Assembly: GCA_025617375.2 (NCBI GenBank)
Contig: JAMYGW020000004.1
Span: forward strand, 1,550,001 to 1,614,000
DNA: 64,000 nt
Direction: 5' to 3'
Source of the DNA: Acarospora socialis
Taxonomy: Eukaryota; Ascomycota; Lecanoromycetes; Acarosporales; Acarosporaceae
Shown here in pieces: positions 59,401 through 64,000 of the stretch (the stretch's first letter is position 1; each line of letters starts with the position of its first letter). The position numbers and the translations under genes were made by a program. A model generated the notes under the pieces. The model was not told the origin of the DNA and searched no databases. It saw only the letters and a program-made list of their open reading frames with translations.

Positions 59401-61748
59401 TACACTTATTCTGTACATATCATTCTCTCATGCATTAATTATAAGCTTTTTATTTTATGTACTAATCACAAGCTTTTCATCTTGCACATCAAACACAAGT
59501 ACTGTTGATACTGATGCATTTATTTTTTATGTTCAACATGAAAAGTTTCTTATCTTTATACAAATCATTATACACATCTTCAAACAAAACATCTCAATCA
59601 GAAAAGTATAACAGAGAGTTTAAAAATGAGATAAAAAGCAAGAAGAAGAACATAATGAAGCAATAATCATTAATTGATGTATCAATACTGTCAAGATACT
59701 CAGACAGAGAACAAAAAAAGTTTTTAAAATTCAGTCTTAAGATTATTGTTGTTTTGTCTACTGTTTATGATGTGTTTCTTGATGCTGCTGCTGTCAACAT
59801 TATGAAAGAACATGAATTTAAAGTTTAATCAGATAACAAACTCAGCACTTATTACAAAACTGTTGCAAGCTTCAGTTTTAAGCACTGAAAATAGACTATG
59901 AATGATGAGATTAAGTTCTTGAAAACTAATTTAACATAAAATTTAATGATACTATCTTCAGATTACTGCACTCTACATAAAAAGTAAGTTTATCATTATA
60001 AAGATAATTTTAACAGCACAATTATACAGCATAAAACATAATGAGTTGTCAAAGACTTTAAGCAATATTTCAGCATCAACTACAACAAAATATTCATCAC
60101 TATCATTAAGTTCATGATCTACAAGATCATCTTTGTCATCACTGCATATTATGACTATGAGTTAAAACAAATAAATGTCAAAATGATGTTCTTGCACAGT
60201 GATTTGAAAAAGATGATGTATATAATACAATTCACTGAATATAAAAAGATAAAAAAAAGATGTGCAGACTAAAGAAAGTCTTATATGAACTAAAATAGTT
60301 TTCTTATCTATAATATGAAATCATGCACAAGTTTCTTGCTGACAACAACTATATATGTCTTCACACAGATAATAGTGTATTTCTAATCAGCAATCTTATT
60401 ATTACTGTCTACATTGACAATATTTTGATGAATAAATTAAAAAAGAAAGTAAATTACAATCTGAAGATCAAACTGAGCAATCAGTTTAAAATAACAAACT
60501 GTAAAGCATGCAGACACTACTTAAATATGCAGATAATGCACAATAAAATCTGCTTAATTCTCACTTTGTCACAGAAAATTTATCTTAAGAAAATACTTAT
60601 CAAATTCAGTTTCAACAACACAAAATCAGTTCTGATTTCTATGAATTTTGATGTACATTTAATACAGATTAAAAAACTCTTTATTTTACAGTTAATATAG
60701 TGATATCAGTGAGCTATAAACTTTCTCATGTACATAATTACTCAGATGTGTTTCAGCATCATTTTTATGATATTGATATTCAGTCAGTTTTTGCACAATC
60801 TCAATGAGATGCATTGAAAGATCTTGAAGTGAGTGTTTCACTACATATGTGACACTTTCAACATCATTATCAAATACAAATTGAACTCAGATCATCTTCA
60901 ACTTCTAAAGTATTTGAACTCAGACTGAGACAAAGATCTTGAAAAAAATGAAAAAAAAAGAAAAAAAAAAAAAATTTACAATTAACTATGTATTTCAGCT
61001 GACAAATGAGTCAGTTTTTTAATGTTTAAGACATTGAAAAAAACAGTTACTCTGTTTTTATGAAGACAGAATACATGACTGTGACAAAAACAATTAAAAA
61101 AGCTGTTTGAATATAAAGACTATTATAAGAGATAAAACTTAAAGAGTTTAATACAGTGTTTATTTGAATAAATAATACAAGAGCTATAATCTTAATCAAG
61201 AATTCTGAGTTTCACACTCATACAAAGTACATTAACATATGTCATCATTATATACAGAAAGTCAAATCACAAAATCTTATTCATTTTAATTATGTTCTCA
61301 TCAGCAACATAATCATCAACAAACTTACTAAATCACTTTCTATCATCAAATTCACATACTTTATTGATTTTATCAGTCTTATCTGTCACTAAAGACTCTG
61401 TAATCTATATGAAAGAATATTGAGTCATTATTTAATGAACTTCAATAAAGTATATTCAAATCACATCAGAGTCAATCAGATCTTTGCAGTAAACTGAGTG
61501 ATTTATTATAAAAATTCATTCTTTTTTACTCTTCTAACTCATCTTACTGTTACTGAAGTAATTTGAGAAAATGTATCAGAAATTTAAATCTTATCTGATA
61601 GAGATTCTCATAAAGTTTTAAATTACATTCTTCAGTAATCTATTTGAACTTAGTGATACACATCACATATTATGTAAATTAATTCTAGATACTTGAGATA
61701 ATAATGACAACTAATATTACTTATATGCTTTGATCTTCAAGACTGACA
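56485..61748 (+). mobile_element. Copia-family LTR retrotransposon, full-span fossil (about 5.26 kb)
   Basis: LTRs lie at 56,485-56,659 and 61,572-61,748 (175 and 177 bp). The 5' LTR starts TGTCAG and ends CTGACA, an inverted six-base terminus; the 3' LTR keeps the end CTGACA. The target duplication ACTTA is perfect at 56,480-56,484 and 61,749-61,753. Between them, in Copia order, are a gag-like Lys-rich part (about 57,290-57,770), protease (about 57,920), the integrase zinc region and core (about 58,340-59,100), reverse transcriptase (about 59,720-60,700) and RNase H (to about 61,350). It spans end to end but is broken by very many mutations in every domain. The LTRs differ at many sites, mostly transitions, so they cannot date it simply. 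Confidence 0.92.
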
Positions 61749-61753
61749 ACTTA

Positions 61754-63356
61754 TTATTTATATTAGTATAAATGATCAAGAATATTTAACAGATAAAATA
61801 AATATAAAGAAAGTTTGAGATACTCTGAGATTCAAGTACAAGAAGAAGCTGCAGATTATTGAAAAATAATATTTGATGAAGTTTGTTAAATATAAGATGT
61901 CAGTGAACATATTTATTAATGAAATGTGAATTCATCTTAGTAAACTCAACAGAAAGATTGCTACAACTTAGTCTGATATAACTAATTTATTCAAACTGAA
62001 GTAGCAATTTTAGATATTACTTCAGACACTGTTAAAAAACTATATAGTGATTTGTGACACAATTAACATTCAAAATATCTCAAATGTCAAAAGAAATCTA
62101 CAGAAACTTCAAAAGAAAAAAACACAACTAAAAACTGCAAAGACTGTTATGTGAACAGATCAATATAAAGAATAATGAAATTTAACACACTTATATATTT
62201 ATGATGTGAGATATCATTATTGAAGATCTTTAAGCTCTGATGACAGTTGTTTTCTTTATTAAAAGTAATTTAAGTGTTTTTTATGCAGTAACACTCATCA
62301 TATATAAGACTGCAAATATCTTTTTACTGTTCACAAGTATGAGACTAGTCTTGACAGCTACATGACTGTAAACTTCATAGATTGAGATGCATAAATAGAA
62401 TTGTCACTAGTTTTTACAAAAAAAAAAGTGTGTTCTTTTATTTCTTTGCAAAGACTGACTTACTAAGCATACTAATTATGCAAGATCTTGCAAGAGAGTT
62501 CTAGCTCTTCACAAATCAAAGTGAGCTTACAACAAGATCATTGAGTAAAGAAGTTACTGACTTAATCATGATTAAGTCATTTATGAAGTCAGATAAGTTG
62601 ACTGCAGTTATGTCACATTATAATAAGTCAAGATTTAAGTTCAAATGCAAGAAAAACAAACATAAAACTTTTGATACTGAGATCAAGAAAGACAGCAATT
62701 TATTATTATTGAAATCTGAAGTGAAGAAGAAAATTAATGATGAGATTACTGTTTTATTTAAAGAAACTGTTCATAAGATGTTCAATTTTAAATAAGTTGT
62801 TGATTTTAAATCTTTATTATACATAATTAATTAACTTTAACTCTTCAGTGACTCTTTAATATGCATAAGATGTTGATGAATTAAAGTTGAAAAAAAAGAA
62901 CTACACTTTTATTACTGTGAAGTAACAGTCATATAAAATAAATTGAAAAACTTTGTTGATCTAAGTTTCACACTTTATATATCTAAGCTTGAAGTCAATC
63001 TTCTGTCAGAAAAATGAATGTGTAAAATGAAGTTGTATAATCATTTTGATTAATACAGTCTCTATATGTAAAATAAGTATGATAGAATTATGACAAAAAG
63101 TGTTTGAGTAAAAAGATGTTTATATAGTTAAACACATTGCAAAGAATCTAAATGAATTCATTTTAATGTCTGTTATACATGTAATGTTTTCACAAAAGAT
63201 TTCTCTTGTATTAGAACTAAGAGTTTTGACTTATTGATATAAAGATTCTCAGACACAGTTGTCAAGTATAATTCTTAGATTGTTATTTAAGTTGTACATG
63301 ATTATTTTCATAGAAAAAACAATTCTACTATATACTAGAAACTTAATGTTCTTATA
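61754..63356. other. AT-rich repeat DNA, no element assigned
   Basis: A Lys-rich open stretch at 62,541-62,795 has no recognised motif. No element ends were seen. Confidence 0.4.
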
Positions 63357-63472
63357 TGTTGAGTTGATCTTTCAATTAATCAATTCATTAAGTTGATTAC
63401 TCAATCTGTTGAGTTATCAAGCCATTATGTAACTTGTTCTTGACAAGCAAACTGTCAAACACTCACTCAACA
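63357..63472. mobile_element. LTR-like unit (116 bp)
   Basis: Begins TGTTGAGT and ends ACTCAACA, a perfect eight-base inverted terminus of TG...CA type. Flanking bases TATA and TACA agree except for one C/T difference. It may be a solo LTR or one end of an element that continues past the window. Confidence 0.45.
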
Positions 63473-64000
63473 TACAAGTCAATCTGCATCTTATCTCTCT
63501 GAGTATAACTATAACAATATACACTTCATTTGATTCAGAAAATTGTTTTTTCAGTTACAGTGAATATAAATTCACAAATTGTTCAAGATAACTGCTGTCA
63601 ACTTCAATATTAAGTTAATTACAATTAATATGAGTCACAAGACAATAAGATTAAAATCTACAAACTGTAACATCAGTAATTTGTTCATCTCAGTTCTGCA
63701 AAGCTCTGCAATCTTTATAAAATTATAATTTTTGAAAAGTTAATTTTCATTATTGAGAACAAAAAAAACATATGTAAAATCTGTGTCATTATTAAGTTTG
63801 TTAATCAGTGAAAACATATTGTGAATGAGTAAAAGATCAATATTCTTACTTTAATTTTCATTAATATATGTGATTCTCTGCTCTTGTCATTTACTGAATA
63901 TTAGTATTTTTTGAAAATTGTAAACAATTACTCATAAAAGATATAAACAATACTGCTGAAACAACATAACAGTGTTTTACAGAAACTGCAAGAGTAATAA
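63473..64000. other. AT-rich repeat DNA at window edge
   Basis: Nothing recognised; the AT-rich block continues past the end. Confidence 0.45.

Larger units (their letters stand above)
31640..64000. repeat. AT-rich, RIP-like mutated repeat block
   Basis: Over 32 kb to the window edge, the sequence is dominated by A and T, stop codons are dense in all frames, and no host gene is credible. CpG, CpC and GpG are nearly absent, while CpA, TpG, CpT and GpC persist. The content is remnants of transposable elements (listed separately). It may be an AT-isochore or part of a regional centromere or subtelomere; the window cannot decide. An unmutated island at 34,727-35,015 interrupts it. Confidence 0.93.

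Noticed and set aside
61754-63356. Second full LTR element downstream of the Copia copy
   Set aside because: No paired terminal repeats or domains could be recognised, so I left the stretch unassigned.
31640-64000. Mitochondrial DNA or a mis-joined organelle contig as source of the AT-rich block
   Set aside because: It contains nuclear transposable elements with target duplications and no mitochondrial gene, and it borders a nuclear gene smoothly.

Overview
The window is nuclear DNA of a filamentous ascomycete (Pezizomycotina). Genes carry short GT-AG introns of about 48-70 bp. They include a fungal CaM-kinase, a NACHT-ankyrin STAND protein with a fungal-type N-terminal domain, and a complex I 49 kDa subunit with a mitochondrial presequence. 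The species is not identifiable by eye; a Dothideomycete- or Eurotiomycete-like genome with AT-rich compartments is a guess.

Bases 1-31,350 are gene-rich with balanced base composition. I built exon models by hand from splice sites and reading frame; the modelled CDS lengths all come out as multiples of three. In order: a TPR-like conserved protein (+), a CaM-kinase (-), a small membrane protein (+), a UBE2W-type E2 with a 12-nt microexon (+), a gene-poor stretch with fragments of an unrecognised family (6.4-9.8 kb), a NACHT-ankyrin NLR-like protein (+), the Pol I factor RRN3 (+), a long Ste20/GCK kinase (-), a small Gly-rich protein (+), TEL2 (-), the NEDD8-activating enzyme UBA3 with a 6-nt microexon (+), the RNA polymerase I/III subunit AC40 (-), and NUO49/NDUFS2 (+). 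TEL2/UBA3 and AC40/NUO49 are divergent pairs with 167- and 234-bp spacers. Two genes serve ribosomal RNA transcription (RRN3, AC40) and two serve ubiquitin-like conjugation (E2, UBA3).

From about 31,640 to the end the composition changes abruptly. More than 32 kb is very AT-rich, has no credible host gene, and consists of decayed repeats. Inside it are a Fot1/pogo-like DNA transposon remnant, a Tad-like LINE remnant, a Copia pol fragment, a Copia element with matching LTRs and a perfect 5-bp target duplication (56,485-61,748), two solo LTRs with perfect target duplications, a TRIM-like element with perfect duplication inside an older palindrome, and several hAT-type MITEs. One MITE (34,727-35,015) has escaped mutation. 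Three unclassified gene-like remnants with intron-like breaks are also present.

The most notable signal is the mutation pattern. CpG, CpC and GpG are almost absent from the AT-rich block while CpA and TpG remain common. This is not the usual CpA-directed RIP signature. A homologous, unmutated segment at 8,150-8,430 compared with its decayed relative at 53,775-54,045 shows the same preference directly.
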